Positions 59,819-60,000 of a stretch of 60,000 bases of DNA are shown here, piece after piece (position 1 is the first letter of the stretch; every line of letters begins with the position of its first letter). Location of the stretch: NCBI GenBank assembly GCA_903813345.2, contig CAIIXF020000008.1, positions 15,052,822 to 15,112,821 on the forward strand. Direction: 5' to 3'. This DNA is from Owenia fusiformis (taxonomy: Eukaryota; Annelida; Polychaeta; Sabellida; Oweniidae). The notes beneath the pieces are model-generated. The model did not search any database. It was not told where the DNA came from and saw only the letters and a program-made list of their open reading frames with translations. Position numbers and translations under genes: made by a program.

Positions 59819-60000
59819 TATGTCGACAACCTGATGAATGGCCTTATTTCAGAAACTACAAACCTTATTTTTAAGGGGTTTTATATTATTCAATAATCAA
59901 TAGTGAAAATACCATTATGCAGACTAACAAAGCAAGTGATTGATAAAGTGGCACAACTCTTCAGTTTAGATGACCTTTTTAATGGTACAGTACTGGCGCT
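59819..60000. other. Right edge of the window, nothing recognised
   Basis: AT-rich sequence without identified features. Confidence 0.4.

Overview
This is animal nuclear DNA. It is AT-rich, the genes have introns with consensus GT-AG splice sites, and most of the length is transposons and satellite arrays. The gene content (nucleoporin Nup133, mitochondrial ribosomal protein S12, a PAR-type bZIP factor) is metazoan. The repeat style (jockey/CR1-type LINEs, hAT and foldback elements, a small C2H2-finger mobile gene) fits an invertebrate, perhaps a mollusc or other lophotrochozoan. That placement is an inference and the species cannot be named from the sequence.

Layout. (1) 1-2.8 kb: 5' part of a Nup133-like gene on the minus strand, with two exons that join in phase. 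Its intron holds two hairpins, one with perfectly matched 118-nt arms. (2) 2.8-5.0 kb: intergenic, with a possible forward housekeeping promoter near 3.9-4.0 kb between two inverted arms of a roughly 40-bp minisatellite. (3) 5.0-9.9 kb: a nest of mobile elements. A hAT-like shell with 8-bp target duplications encloses a foldback element, which contains an in-frame, 5'-truncated LINE with a 10-bp target duplication and a second 587-bp palindrome. (4) 10.7-12.4 kb: two-exon mitochondrial ribosomal protein S12 gene (+). (5) 12.8-14.2 kb: 31-bp minisatellite; 15.4-17.9 kb: 119-bp dimeric satellite. (6) 18-28.7 kb: gene-poor, with one 537-bp foldback. (7) 28.7-31 kb: a TIR element rich in CGTTC motifs, and a foldback split by a LINE fragment. 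(8) 31.2-34.2 kb: 100-bp satellite. (9) 34.46-36.43 kb: a 1,968-bp unit with 47-bp perfect terminal inverted repeats and a 5-bp direct repeat at its edges. It carries a two-exon gene for a small C2H2 zinc-finger protein. (10) 36.4-49.3 kb: gene-poor, with a bZIP transcription factor whose whole ORF lies in one exon (41.2-42.3 kb). (11) 49.3-51.3 kb: two more copies of the CGTTC-rich TIR element in opposite orientations, one split by a 911-bp element. (12) 51.9-54.6 kb: a large inverted repeat built of ~160-bp units containing (A)AGATGGC, around a LINE remnant. (13) 55-60 kb: several small TIR elements.

The three host genes have no obvious functional link: nuclear pore assembly, mitochondrial translation and transcriptional control. 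The strongest structural signals are the nested insertions, datable from their target duplications, and the zinc-finger unit with mirrored ends. No prokaryotic features (operons, CRISPR arrays, ribosome binding sites) are present.
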